Notes: generated by a model from the sequence alone, not told the origin. A DNA stretch of 35,217 bases from Nitrincola sp. A-D6 (GCF_000764495.1 NZ_JRLB01000052.1:1-35217); one strand, 5' to 3'. Positions 28,105 through 34,918 are shown, counted from the stretch's first letter. Numbers and translations are program-made.

Positions 28105-28527
28105 CTAAGCTTGTTGATCATGGGTGAAGCCTCTGCATACAGCTGCAATTTTATTTCCGTCTGGATCATAGACATAAGCCGCGTAGAAATCCGGGTTGTA
28201 CTCCGGTCTTAGGCCGGGTGGACCTTCAGATACTCCGCCATTTTCGAGGGCAGCTTTATAAAAACTCTGCACTTCTAGCCATGTTTTTGCGCGCAGCGCA
28301 ACCATGGTGCCATTTCCGGCAGTGGCCACTTGCGAATTAAATGGAGAGCAAACCCACAGTGCAAGCTCTTCAACTCCAGCTTCGTATACTCCCCAACCTG
28401 CCCAGCCATCCCAGTTAGATTCGCCATCGGTTTTGCAGCGCTTAAGATCAAGTGGCGCGAGCGCAGCATCGTAAAACTTGATTGCACGTTCAAGATCATT
28501 GGTTCCGAGACAAATATATGTAAACAC
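28105..28527 (-). CDS. VOC (glyoxalase/bleomycin-resistance fold) family protein
   Basis: The 140-residue protein has two beta-alpha-beta-beta-beta units of the vicinal-oxygen-chelate fold: FTYICLGTNDLERAIKFYDAAL at the start and YVYDPDGNKIAAVCRGF at the end, with GPPGLRPEYNPDFYAAY between. Members include glyoxalases, dioxygenases and antibiotic-binding proteins; single-domain VOC genes are common integron cassettes. The substrate is unknown. The metal-ligand positions are not clear enough to claim catalysis. It forms its own cassette between attC sites 1 and 2. Confidence 0.88.
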   Translation of the reverse strand: MFTYICLGTNDLERAIKFYDAALAPLDLKRCKTDGESNWDGWAGWGVYEAGVEELALWVCSPFNSQVATAGNGTMVALRAKTWLEVQSFYKAALENGGVSEGPPGLRPEYNPDFYAAYVYDPDGNKIAAVCRGFTHDQQA

Positions 28528-28544
28528 AGATTATTTCCTGAGGT

Positions 28545-28619
28545 TGCTAACGTTTGGTTAAGGGACGGGCTTTAGCCCGTCCCAATGAGCGGAGCGAACG
28601 ATTTAACCAGCGGTTATGC
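28545..28619 (-). repeat. attC site 2
   Basis: The ends are TGCTAAC (28545-28551) and GTTATGC (28613-28619). The outer arms pair: GGTTAA near 28556-28561 with TTAACC near 28602-28607. Inside is a perfect nine-pair hairpin, GGGACGGGC (28562-28570) with GCCCGTCCC (28575-28583). The stop codon of the next cassette gene (28614) lies within the right end, as is usual for cassettes. Confidence 0.85.
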
Positions 28620-29519
28620 ATTGCCTAAACTATTGCATATGCTAGGCACCGCTTTGTACAGGCATGAATAATGTGATAACCCATTGAATACTTTTGTCGA
28701 GGTACAACCAGGGATCGCTGATCCCAAATACTCAGCCATTGGCGGTGGAGACCAATTGTCCTCGGCGCCGTGCCAAATATGAGTATTGACTGATACCTGG
28801 ACGAGAGAAGTTTTCCATGGCTTCACATAAAGGCCAATGTCTCTAGCATAACCTCGGACTCGGCCAACAAAGCAGGCTTTCAATGCTTTGGTGAGGGCTG
28901 CGCGGAATTCATTGTCAGCAACCAATAACTTATCTTCCCCAGCGGCGCTAGCAAACAGCAAGCGAAATAAAAGCTTTGGAGAAAGCCAAGCGAGAAGCCC
29001 CTGCCAATAAGATAACAAAACGAACAGGGCGGGTGCTGCTTTTGCCAGCTGGAACACTTGTTTCCCAGCCATGGCATCAAGATAACTGCCAGCTTCGAGT
29101 GGTGCGGCTGCAGAAACTAAATGCAGGTTATCTACGCTGTCGGGCATGTAACGGATGATTTGCACAGCAATAAATGCACCAATTGAAAAGCCTACAAAGT
29201 CTACTTTTTTCCCGGAGGCTATTCTTGAAATTTCCGCAGCCAGAGCTTTGTAATAGGCCTCTCCCTTGATGGATGGATCAACAGAAAATCGATCTAAACA
29301 AATAAACGTCAAATCGTGACTTTTTCCTTCCAAATCAAAAATGCTGCCCTCTTCTGGTGCTCCAGGTGCCCCATGAAAGTAGAACACTATGCGTCCATTA
29401 TTTGAGCCGTATTGGCAGAATTTCAAAGGTCTCTCCGGCTTATGCATACGTTGAAAATCACCGGACTGAGGCAAGCGCAGCTTGCCGAAGGTCCGGTGGA
29501 TTGTAATATTAGGCTTCAA
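28614..29519 (-). CDS. Alpha/beta-hydrolase fold protein A
   Basis: The protein has an HGAPG oxyanion strand at 49-53, the nucleophile elbow GFSIGA (Ser112) and a late histidine in GLSHYS (about His283), a complete hydrolase triad apart from the acid (probably the Asp in HGAEDNWSPP). It may act as an esterase or lipase; the substrate is unknown. The start is a TTG at 29517-29519 that overlaps the stop of hydrolase B in TTGAAGCCTAA, implying coupled translation. An ATG at 29447 is an alternative. No attC separates the two hydrolases, so they share one cassette. Confidence 0.8.
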   Translation of the reverse strand: MKPNITIHRTFGKLRLPQSGDFQRMHKPERPLKFCQYGSNNGRIVFYFHGAPGAPEEGSIFDLEGKSHDLTFICLDRFSVDPSIKGEAYYKALAAEISRIASGKKVDFVGFSIGAFIAVQIIRYMPDSVDNLHLVSAAAPLEAGSYLDAMAGKQVFQLAKAAPALFVLLSYWQGLLAWLSPKLLFRLLFASAAGEDKLLVADNEFRAALTKALKACFVGRVRGYARDIGLYVKPWKTSLVQVSVNTHIWHGAEDNWSPPPMAEYLGSAIPGCTSTKVFNGLSHYSCLYKAVPSICNSLGNA

Positions 29520-30296
29520 TCTGTACTTTTCTTGGATTGATCAAAAACTCACAAACTAGTTTCCCGATGGTTTCCGGGGCATCCTCCATGGCGGCATGAC
29601 CAGCCAAAGGAATATTACCAAAGGATGACCCTACAATTTTATTTTTGGCTTCCGCCGCTTCAGCCAATGAAAGAAGGAAGTCGCCATCGCCCCTAAGAAT
29701 AAGTGTCGGGCACTCAATACGTGCAATTAAGTCCTGTGGGTAGCCTGCCGAGCTGAGATCAGTCCAGAGAGCGACGCAAGATTCAACAAGTCTATTGAAA
29801 TCTCCTTGTGGGTTAAGCGCAGCGTATTTTTTGGCGCCTCTGGAAACATCTCTATCCACATTTGGGGTGTAACGCCTGCAAGAATATCAAACGATGAGTC
29901 ATGAAGAGAAATGCGCCACTGAGAGCCGATAGTGATCAGTGCCTTCACTGCCTGATTTCCTGAAGCAATTCGGTAGGCGACAATACCTCCGTCACTGAAG
30001 CCGATAAGCGAGTATTCCTTCAGGCCAAGATGCGCGATAAGTGCCTGAATATCAGCCTGATACTGTTGATATGTGAGGGGTTTAGCTCCCAGTTGAGATC
30101 GACCGTGACCCCGCATATCCATTGCGATAACGTGAAACGAGTCCGGAATCATGTTAATGATGGGAGAAAAGTCTTCGAGACTACCGAGGCCGCCATGCAA
30201 AAGAACGATCGGATGACCCTGCAATGTCCCGGTGGTCTCGTAGTAAATACGTGTATCTTCGAGATAAAGAAATTCACCGCTTTGATGGTCGAACAT
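29509..30296 (-). pseudogene. Alpha/beta-hydrolase fold protein B, one apparent frameshift
   Basis: The first part has [22 protein letters not shown] and the nucleophile elbow GFSDGG (Ser101); the second part, in another frame, has PTLILRGDGDFLLSL and the histidine in IPLAGHAAMED. Restoring one base in the CC at 29837-29838 joins them (MFPEGAKKYAALNPQGDF) into a 262-residue enzyme with a full triad. AGGAGGAAG precedes ATG 30296. It resembles small esterase/haloperoxidase-type hydrolases. It is in the same cassette as hydrolase A and overlaps it by 11 bases. Confidence 0.83.
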
Positions 30297-30310
30297 GACT
30301 TCCTCCTGAG

Positions 30311-30345
30311 GCCTAACGCCCTGCAAGTGCTGCGCATTGTTAGAC
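30311..30345 (-). repeat. attC site 3, unusually short
   Basis: On the plus strand GCCTAAC (30311-30317) and GTTAGAC (30339-30345) match the R-box rules (RYYYAAC and GTTRRRY) exactly, but only 21 bases lie between them, giving 35 bases in all. Known attC sites are usually 57 bases or longer. It is probably a deletion derivative in which the L boxes are mostly lost, or a minimal site. It sits correctly between the SDR and hydrolase cassettes. Confidence 0.65.
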
Positions 30346-30346
30346 A

Positions 30347-31144
30347 TTATTTTGCAGGCGTTCCTGCTGAACCTGCCAGAATACCGCCATCAATGTTGAT
30401 CTCCGTTCCTGTCAAATACCCAGATTCATCTGAAGCCAACATCACAGCAACACAGGCAACTTCCTCAGGCAAACCAAAACGTCTAAGCGGCGTATCTTGA
30501 ACAATAGCGGCCATATTAGCCTCACGTTCAGGCCCATTCCCCAGCATCGGCTCCCACATTGGTGTCAGAATTGCAGCAGGGTGAATTGAATTACACCGCA
30601 CCTTCAGATTCTGCTGCGCACAGTACAACGCTACACTTTTTGTATGATTTCTTACTGCCGCTTTACTAGAAGCATAAGCAGCTGCGGTTGGAATACCCAC
30701 AATGCCAGAGCGTGACGATATATTAATAATGGAACCATGACCTTTTGCACGCATAGCTTTTATGGCGTACTTACAACCTAAAAACACCCCATCGAGGTTT
30801 GTTGCATGTACCTTGCGCCAAGCATCTAAAGTTGCATTCTCAGGATCATGTTGAACAAAGCCTTCTTCAAAGCCCGTAATTCCCGCATTATTGACTACAA
30901 TGTCGAGCCGACCGTGTGCTTCAACTATATTGTCAGTAATCTCTTGCCAAGCATTTTCATTTCGAACATCTAGCAGCAAAAACTTAGCGGTATGGCCAAT
31001 AGATGACGCTACTTGTTGTCCATTCTCTTGATCAATATCAGTGACATAAACAAATGCACCTTCAGCTGCAAAATGTCTGGCAATTGACTCACCGATGCCT
31101 CTAGCTGCACCTGTGACTAAACCAACTTTTCCTTTAAGTCTCAA
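30347..31144 (-). CDS. Short-chain dehydrogenase/reductase (SDR), classical type
   Basis: This NAD(P)-dependent oxidoreductase of 265 residues has the dinucleotide motif TGAARGIG (11-18), NNAG (85-88), catalytic Ser143/144, Tyr157 and Lys161 (YASSK), and the family C terminus [13 protein letters not shown]. Asp at DIDQ after the second strand suggests a preference for NAD(H). The substrate is unknown. The start is a TTG at 31142-31144 with AAGGGGG seven bases upstream. It forms its own cassette between attC sites 3 and 4, and its stop abuts site 3. Confidence 0.9.
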   Translation of the reverse strand: MRLKGKVGLVTGAARGIGESIARHFAAEGAFVYVTDIDQENGQQVASSIGHTAKFLLLDVRNENAWQEITDNIVEAHGRLDIVVNNAGITGFEEGFVQHDPENATLDAWRKVHATNLDGVFLGCKYAIKAMRAKGHGSIINISSRSGIVGIPTAAAYASSKAAVRNHTKSVALYCAQQNLKVRCNSIHPAAILTPMWEPMLGNGPEREANMAAIVQDTPLRRFGLPEEVACVAVMLASDESGYLTGTEINIDGGILAGSAGTPAK

Positions 31145-31154
31145 AACTCAACCC

Positions 31155-31236
31155 CCTTAACGCCAGGCAACACCCGGCTATTTTTGTGGAGACGAAGCCG
31201 GAGCGAAAATAGCTCGGGTGACTGCCATTGTTAAGG
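31155..31236 (-). repeat. attC site 4
   Basis: The ends CCTTAAC (31155-31161) and GTTAAGG (31230-31236) are exact complements. Inside, GGCAACACCCG pairs with CGGGTGACTGCC and GCTATTTT with AAAATAGC, leaving a small core with GAAGCCGG. This is the best-formed attC stem of the array. It separates the SDR cassette from the Rho-like cassette. Confidence 0.92.
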
Positions 31237-31356
31237 CTGCAGACCAACTTGGGTGTCCTGTTGGCGCTGCCAAGGATAATCCAGGCAGTTTAGGCTTCGA
31301 GCGATCAACTCTACTCATCCAATGCATGTCCCCTTATTTCTTTTCTTCCTCTGGAT

Positions 31357-32322
31357 TCAATCGGTGAGCGTCCCCCGTATAGTATTCAGAAGCTCGGCAT
31401 TTGTTGGGTGCTTCTCCAGCAGATCGACCAGTTTTTTAGTACCCTCTATCGGCTTGAGACCGGTAAGCGCCCGGCGCAGCGCTCTTATTGTTTCCAGCTC
31501 CTTCGGATCTAACAGCAGCTCTTCACGGCGCGTACTGCTTTTCGCGATGTCCAGCGCGGGAAAAATTCGCTGATTGGCAACATCTCTTGATAAAACCAGT
31601 TCCATATTTCCCGTACCCTTGAATTCCTCAAATATAACCTGGTCCATGCGGCTGCCGGTATCAACCAAAATAGTTGCCAAAATGGTAAGCGAACCACCAT
31701 TCTCGATTTTCCGCGCAGAGCCAAACAATTTCCGTGGAATCTCCATCGCCCGAGCATCAATCCCGCCCGACATAGTACGACCACTGTTCTTTTGCTCCGC
31801 ATTATGCACACGCGAAAGCCTTGTTAGTGAATCAATCACAATCATGACGTCGTGACCCTCGCCAGCTTGATGGCGGGCGGTGCTAAGAAGCTCATCGGCA
31901 ACACGAACATGATGAGCATAGCTCTCATCCGAGGATGAAGCGTGTACCTCAGCCGGGACGCTACGCTTAAAATCAGTGACCTCTTCGGGTCGCTCATCTA
32001 TCAACAAAGCATAAAGTTTAATCTCGGGATACGCCTTACCCACCGCTTGGCAGATATGTTTCAGAATCGTTGATTTCCCGACTCCCGGTGGAGCAACTAT
32101 CAAGCCTCGCTGCCCCATTCCGATCGGCGTAATCAAGTCCATCGCGCGCACCGTGGCCTGATTAGAACCCAACTCCAAGCGAATGCCCGGCGTTGGATTG
32201 ATGGCCACACCATTCAAAAAACGCGTTTGTGGATCACCCTCAGACACAGCTTCGGTTGTATCACCCACTGGTTTAGCGTGATTGTTCCTTTTCTGTTTCA
32301 AACTTAATATTTTTCTCGTCAT
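31357..32322 (-). CDS. Rho-like ATPase lacking the N-terminal RNA-binding domain
   Basis: The 321-residue protein aligns with the motor core of transcription termination factor Rho from about E. coli residue 130 on. It has ASPIG-like LITPIGMGQRGLIVAPP, Walker A PPGVGKST (Lys83), DERPEEVTDFKR with catalytic Glu110, Walker B VMIVIDSLTRL (Asp164), Q-loop-like SGGIDARA, R-loop EFKGTGNMEL and the arginine finger block SSTRREEL. The N-terminal helix bundle and cold-shock-like domain that bind RNA in true Rho are missing; only a basic ~20-residue lead remains. In Walker A the usual PPKAGKT is PPGVGKST. Start ATG 32322 is preferred over a longer frame. Its place in an integron cassette suggests an accessory, not housekeeping, role. 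Confidence 0.85.
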   Translation of the reverse strand: MTRKILSLKQKRNNHAKPVGDTTEAVSEGDPQTRFLNGVAINPTPGIRLELGSNQATVRAMDLITPIGMGQRGLIVAPPGVGKSTILKHICQAVGKAYPEIKLYALLIDERPEEVTDFKRSVPAEVHASSSDESYAHHVRVADELLSTARHQAGEGHDVMIVIDSLTRLSRVHNAEQKNSGRTMSGGIDARAMEIPRKLFGSARKIENGGSLTILATILVDTGSRMDQVIFEEFKGTGNMELVLSRDVANQRIFPALDIAKSSTRREELLLDPKELETIRALRRALTGLKPIEGTKKLVDLLEKHPTNAELLNTIRGTLTD

Positions 32323-32414
32323 AGTGCTTGTTAATCGCCCTTCTAAAAAATTTTCAAAATGGCTGATAACTCCCAAAAGTACCTGAAGCGTAACTATCGT
32401 GGACGGCTTATCAG

Positions 32415-32675
32415 TCAGCTGGCTGTCAAACAACCGTGGCTGTCCGGTTGTTCCTCCGGGATCAGCTCCCACATTTCATTCTGGTGAAGCCAGATCGGAT
32501 CGGCATTCTCCTCGATGAACTGATCTACCGGTATGCCATCCACAGTCGATGGCCGCTTTATTCTGACTTGCTTGCCGTTCATAAAGACCCACTGGTATTT
32601 ATTTTGTCGCTCGAACTTCGCGGCTTTCTTTGCAAGTTTTTGAGCCGGAGTGAACTTTTTCTTAACCTTTGCCAT
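32415..32675 (-). CDS. Small basic hypothetical protein preceding the Rho-like gene
   Basis: The 86-residue protein starts with a Lys-rich helix (KVKKKFTPAQKLAKKAAKFERQ) and continues with YQWVFMNGKQVRIKRP and a conserved-looking NADPIWLHQNEMWEL. The basic lead suggests nucleic-acid or ribosome contact; no family name is certain. It starts 16 bases after attC site 5 in the gene direction and lies 92 bases ahead of the Rho-like start with no attC between, so both belong to one cassette. A hairpin overlaps its last codons. Confidence 0.7.
   Translation of the reverse strand: MAKVKKKFTPAQKLAKKAAKFERQNKYQWVFMNGKQVRIKRPSTVDGIPVDQFIEENADPIWLHQNEMWELIPEEQPDSHGCLTAS
32429..32452 (-). terminator. Hairpin at the end of the small basic gene
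   Basis: AACAACCG (32429-32436) and CGGTTGTT (32445-32452) form a perfect eight-base-pair stem around eight bases, overlapping the 3' end of the 86-residue gene. No T run follows, so it might be an attenuator or processing site rather than a full terminator between this gene and the Rho-like gene. Confidence 0.4.
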
Positions 32676-32690
32676 ATCTCAAATTTTTGG

Positions 32691-32774
32691 TGCTAACGCC
32701 GCCATCATGCGCGGCTTTGCAGTGAAGGCGAAGCCGCAACGAAAAAGCTGTCGCTGTGTTTGGCCTTGTTAGGA
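32691..32774 (-). repeat. attC site 5
   Basis: The ends are TGCTAAC (32691-32697) and GTTAGGA (32768-32774). GCGCGGC and GAAGCCGC form the inner arms, and the core GTGAAGGCGAAGCCGCAACG is nearly the same as in attC sites 1 and 10. Between the arms and the right end, AACGCCG... faces ...CGCTGTGTTTGGCC. It separates the Rho-like and YefM/YoeB cassettes. Confidence 0.9.
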
Positions 32775-32808
32775 CTCTTGACGTATACTTGTACGGAAAT
32801 TCCGTACA
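32760..32808 (+). promoter_or_regulatory. Promoter and autoregulatory operator of the YefM/YoeB-like pair
   Basis: TTGGCC (32760-32765) and TATACT (32784-32789) with 18 bases between are a plausible promoter partly inside attC 5. A perfect 19-base palindrome, TGTACGGAA and TTCCGTACA around A (32790-32808), covers the expected start of transcription. Such a site is typical of toxin-antitoxin autorepression. Confidence 0.65.
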
Positions 32809-32821
32809 TTAAGGTGCTGTA

Positions 32822-33094
32822 ATGGATACGATCAGTGTAAACAAATTCAGAGACAACCTGAAGAGCGTTGTAGAGCAAGTGGTTAGCAGACATGAGCCGC
32901 TCAAGGTTACTCGACGAGCAGGAGAGGCTTTCGTTGTTATGAGCGCCGACGACTGGGAGCAAGAACAAGAAACCCTTCACGTTCTCCAAAGTAAGAGTCT
33001 TATGCAACAGATTGCCGACTCACTTGCAACTCACACCCATGGAAAAGGCTATAAACCAACTAGTGAGCAGATGGATGAGATCACTGGTATTTGA
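32822..33094 (+). CDS. YefM/Phd-type antitoxin
   Basis: The 90-residue antitoxin neutralises the adjoining YoeB-like toxin and represses the operon. The N-terminal Phd/YefM fold is clear: MDTISVNKFRDNLKSVVEQV, KVTRRAGEAFVVMSADDWE and the following ETLHVLQS. The tail, which should be unstructured and wrap the toxin, is about 25 residues. It is transcribed against the majority direction of the cassettes, from its own promoter with a palindromic operator. Its last codons overlap the toxin start by 20 bases. Confidence 0.9.
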   Translation: MDTISVNKFRDNLKSVVEQVVSRHEPLKVTRRAGEAFVVMSADDWEQEQETLHVLQSKSLMQQIADSLATHTHGKGYKPTSEQMDEITGI

Positions 33095-33347
33095 GGGCAA
33101 CACCTGGAACGCGTATGAGGCTTTGCGTGAAAAGGACAAACGATTACACAAGGCCTTGTGCAAATTGCTCAATGAAATGCTGCGATCGGACGACCCATCT
33201 TCCGGTCTGGGAAAACCTGAACCACTAAAGCACAACCTCTCAGGACTGTGGTCTAAGCGTATATCACAGAAAGATCGCTTAATATATCGGTTCGATGAAA
33301 AGTCCATTTATATCTTCGCTATTGGTGGTCACTACGATCAGCCCTAA
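33075..33347 (+). CDS. yoeB: YoeB/Txe-family ribosome-dependent RNase toxin
   Basis: The 90-residue toxin cuts mRNA in the ribosomal A site when freed from antitoxin. The length and C terminus match YoeB: PEPLKHNLSGLWSKRIS, RLIYRFDEKSIYIFAIGGHY with His86 and Tyr87 as the catalytic pair and upstream Glu49 and Arg68 as likely partners. ATG 33075 is chosen over 33012 because it gives the family start MRSLVFEGNTW and overlaps the antitoxin end. Its stop lies within attC 6. Confidence 0.92.
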   Translation: MRSLVFEGNTWNAYEALREKDKRLHKALCKLLNEMLRSDDPSSGLGKPEPLKHNLSGLWSKRISQKDRLIYRFDEKSIYIFAIGGHYDQP

Positions 33348-33429
33348 CGCCCGGCTCTGCGGTAGTAAAAAGTGAAGGCCGCTTTTTGGCCGGAGCTTTT
33401 GTCTGTCCGACAGCAGCCGTTTGTTAACA
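33342..33429 (-). repeat. attC site 6
   Basis: The ends are CCCTAAC (33342-33348) and GTTAACA (33423-33429). Arms include GCCCGGCTCTG near the left end and CAGCAGCCGT near the right, with AAAAAGTGAAGGCCGC and GCCGGAGC inside. It lies between the YoeB stop and the BrnA stop, where the two cassettes converge. Confidence 0.85.
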
Positions 33430-33431
33430 GT

Positions 33432-33641
33432 TTATTGCCACTCAATCTTAAGGTCTTTATGTGACTGTGCGCAGTCGCGCAGATAGAGATTAATTAGGCT
33501 CTGATACGGAAGGTCTTTTTCCTCGGCCAGATTCTTGAAATACGCAACGGTATCTTCATCCAGCCTAATCGTAACCTGCTTCTTGAGCTTTTTGGCATAA
33601 GGATTCTTAACGGAGTCTGAAAAATCGTAGTGATCACGCAT
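33432..33641 (-). CDS. BrnA-type antitoxin (ribbon-helix-helix)
   Basis: The 69-residue protein matches BrnA: an N-terminal toxin-binding lead (MRDHYDFSDSVKNPYAKKL) and the ribbon-helix-helix KKQVTIRLDEDTVAYFKNLA, then a short tail. It binds BrnT and DNA and should autorepress the operon. ATG 33641 is chosen because AAGGG lies upstream; an in-frame ATG at 33656 is weaker. It overlaps the brnT stop by 8 bases. Confidence 0.88.
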   Translation of the reverse strand: MRDHYDFSDSVKNPYAKKLKKQVTIRLDEDTVAYFKNLAEEKDLPYQSLINLYLRDCAQSHKDLKIEWQ

Positions 33642-33927
33642 ACCTATACCCTTCATAAGTCTTTCGCTCTTGCTTATCAGCCTTTCGCGCAGAGATGATT
33701 CGGATGGTCTCACCGTCTCTAACGCAGTGGCACACCACCAGCAAACGAGAATGGATGCTCGTTCCGAGGAGTATGAATCGGTCCTCGTCAGTAGAATGAT
33801 CAGGATCCGCTATTAGGCGCCCGAACTCGTCTGTAAAGGCAGTTTTGGCCTCGTTGAACGAGACGTCATGCTTCTTTCGATTAGAGGCATCCTTGCGAGG
33901 ATCCCAGTCAAAGGTGAGATGGCTCAT
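33634..33927 (-). CDS. brnT: BrnT-type toxin (DUF497, RelE-like fold)
   Basis: The 97-residue toxin belongs to BrnT/DUF497, which inhibits translation as a RelE-like RNase. Features are FDWDPRKDASNRKKHDVSF, FILLGTSIHSRLLVVCHCV and the catalytic-like RIISARKADKQERKTYE. It precedes its antitoxin, as in Brucella BrnTA. The start falls within a few bases of the predicted transcription start, so the message may be almost leaderless. Confidence 0.9.
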   Translation of the reverse strand: MSHLTFDWDPRKDASNRKKHDVSFNEAKTAFTDEFGRLIADPDHSTDEDRFILLGTSIHSRLLVVCHCVRDGETIRIISARKADKQERKTYEGYRYA

Positions 33928-33934
33928 GAATTAC

Positions 33935-33962
33935 ATTGTAGTTACAGCGTAGGTATTGTCAA
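33935..33962 (-). promoter_or_regulatory. Promoter of brnT-brnA
   Basis: On the minus strand TTGACA (33957-33962) and TACAAT (33935-33940) are separated by 16 bases, close to consensus. The predicted start of transcription is about 33928, right at the ATG (33925-33927). The promoter lies inside the cassette, so the pair is expressed wherever the cassette moves. Confidence 0.8.
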
Positions 33963-33979
33963 GGTGCCGAGTCAGATAC

Positions 33980-34028
33980 TGTTAACGTTCGCCATCATGC
34001 GCTTGTCGCGTGAATGGCCTTGTTAGCA
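33980..34028 (-). repeat. attC site 7
   Basis: The ends are TGTTAAC (33980-33986) and GTTAGCA (34022-34028); GCCATCATGCGC faces GCGTGAATGGCC. At 49 bases it is short. The last codons of the DUF523 gene run through its right side. Confidence 0.8.
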
Positions 34029-34486
34029 TCTGCTATCTCATACTGGCTAAACACTTGAATACCATACCGACGTAGCAACGCTGCTGTAACACCCATGCCG
34101 GGAGTTCGGTTCCCTGAAAAGCTACCGTCATAGATGAATGAACTTCCACATGAGGGACTAGATTCGGCCAGTATTGCTATTTCAATGTTAAATTTTTTGC
34201 ACAATTCCAGGGCAATCGAGGCACCTGCAATAAAATCGTCGGTGACAATATCCCCACCCTTTTCGACAACATCGGTTTCGCCGTCTAATACACTGCCTCC
34301 GCTTCCTTCGAAAATTTCCGCAGGTTTCCTTGGGATAGTCATTCCAGCCTCAACTTCGGGGCAAACTGAAACAACCCGGCCTTCAGATATCCACCTCTCT
34401 ATAAGCTGATCATTCACCGAAAGGCTCCCACCATCGTATCGAACCCTTTTCCCCAGAAGGCAGGCACTTACTAATACTTTTCTCAA
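33995..34486 (-). CDS. DUF523/TudS-like iron-sulfur protein
   Basis: The 163-residue protein belongs to DUF523, whose best-studied member TudS removes sulfur from 2-thiouracil using a [4Fe-4S] cluster. Cys9 (SACLLGKRVRYDGG), Cys42 (VCPEVEAGM) and Cys113 (ESSPSCGSSFIYDG) are the three expected ligands; PRKPAEIF is also conserved. The start is a TTG at 34484-34486 with AAGGGG eight bases upstream. The reading frame ends inside attC 7, so the tail NKAIHATSA is encoded by the recombination site. It could be a house-cleaning or thio-nucleobase salvage enzyme. Confidence 0.85.
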   Translation of the reverse strand: MRKVLVSACLLGKRVRYDGGSLSVNDQLIERWISEGRVVSVCPEVEAGMTIPRKPAEIFEGSGGSVLDGETDVVEKGGDIVTDDFIAGASIALELCKKFNIEIAILAESSPSCGSSFIYDGSFSGNRTPGMGVTAALLRRYGIQVFSQYEIADANKAIHATSA

Positions 34487-34509
34487 ATTACTAGCCCCTT
34501 GTATTGCAG

Positions 34510-34590
34510 TGCTAACGCCTAAGCACACGGGCGGCCACGTAGTGGACGTCCCAGCCGCCAACGGCGGCGACGTGCTGCGACTGGTTATGG
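34510..34590 (-). repeat. attC site 8
   Basis: The ends are TGCTAAC (34510-34516) and GTTATGG (34584-34590), with arms AGCACACGGGCGGCC and GCCGCCAACGGCGGCGACG inside. The sequence is nearly identical to attC 9, so this pair forms a second attC subfamily in the array. Confidence 0.85.
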
Positions 34591-34822
34591 ATGCTGGAAT
34601 GGCACGATGAAACGGTAATTTGCATAGCCTCCCCCCTGCCACCCAGATAAACATACGGCTGCCGATATTGGCAGCAACCCCCTCTTACTGGCAACCCACA
34701 ATGCGAAGTGCGTTTTGTGGCTTACTTGCTAGCAGCACCGAAACGGAGCTGCCGAGTATTGATACTTGGCACAATGCTCAAAAGTAGTGAAGGTTGCACG
34801 TACTTTCCGAAGCAAACGTTAA
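34591..34822 (+). pseudogene. Small cassette gene, copy 1, frameshifted
   Basis: This is a paralogue of the gene at 34919. From ATG 34591 it reads MLEWHDETVICIASP, then shifts. Removing one C in 34631-34636, removing one C in 34678-34682 and adding one A in 34780-34783 restores a frame of 76 residues that tracks copy 2 (TAADIGSNP, YWQPTM, SAFC, LLASSTETELPSID). Differences between copies are often synonymous in this frame, as expected for a real gene. It lacks the copy 2 C terminus. The breaks may be sequencing errors or true decay. Confidence 0.55.
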
Positions 34823-34835
34823 CGATGCCTTGCAG

Positions 34836-34918
34836 CCATAACGCCCGAGCACACGGGCGGCCACGTAGTGGACGTCCCCCCGCCGCCAACGGCGGCGAAG
34901 TGCTGCGACTGGTTATGG
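34836..34918 (-). repeat. attC site 9
   Basis: The ends are CCATAAC (34836-34842) and GTTATGG (34912-34918), exact complements. The interior follows attC 8 (ACACGGGCGGCCACGTAGTG and CCGCCAACGGCGGCGAAG). The next gene's start codon begins at the base after the site. Confidence 0.88.
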
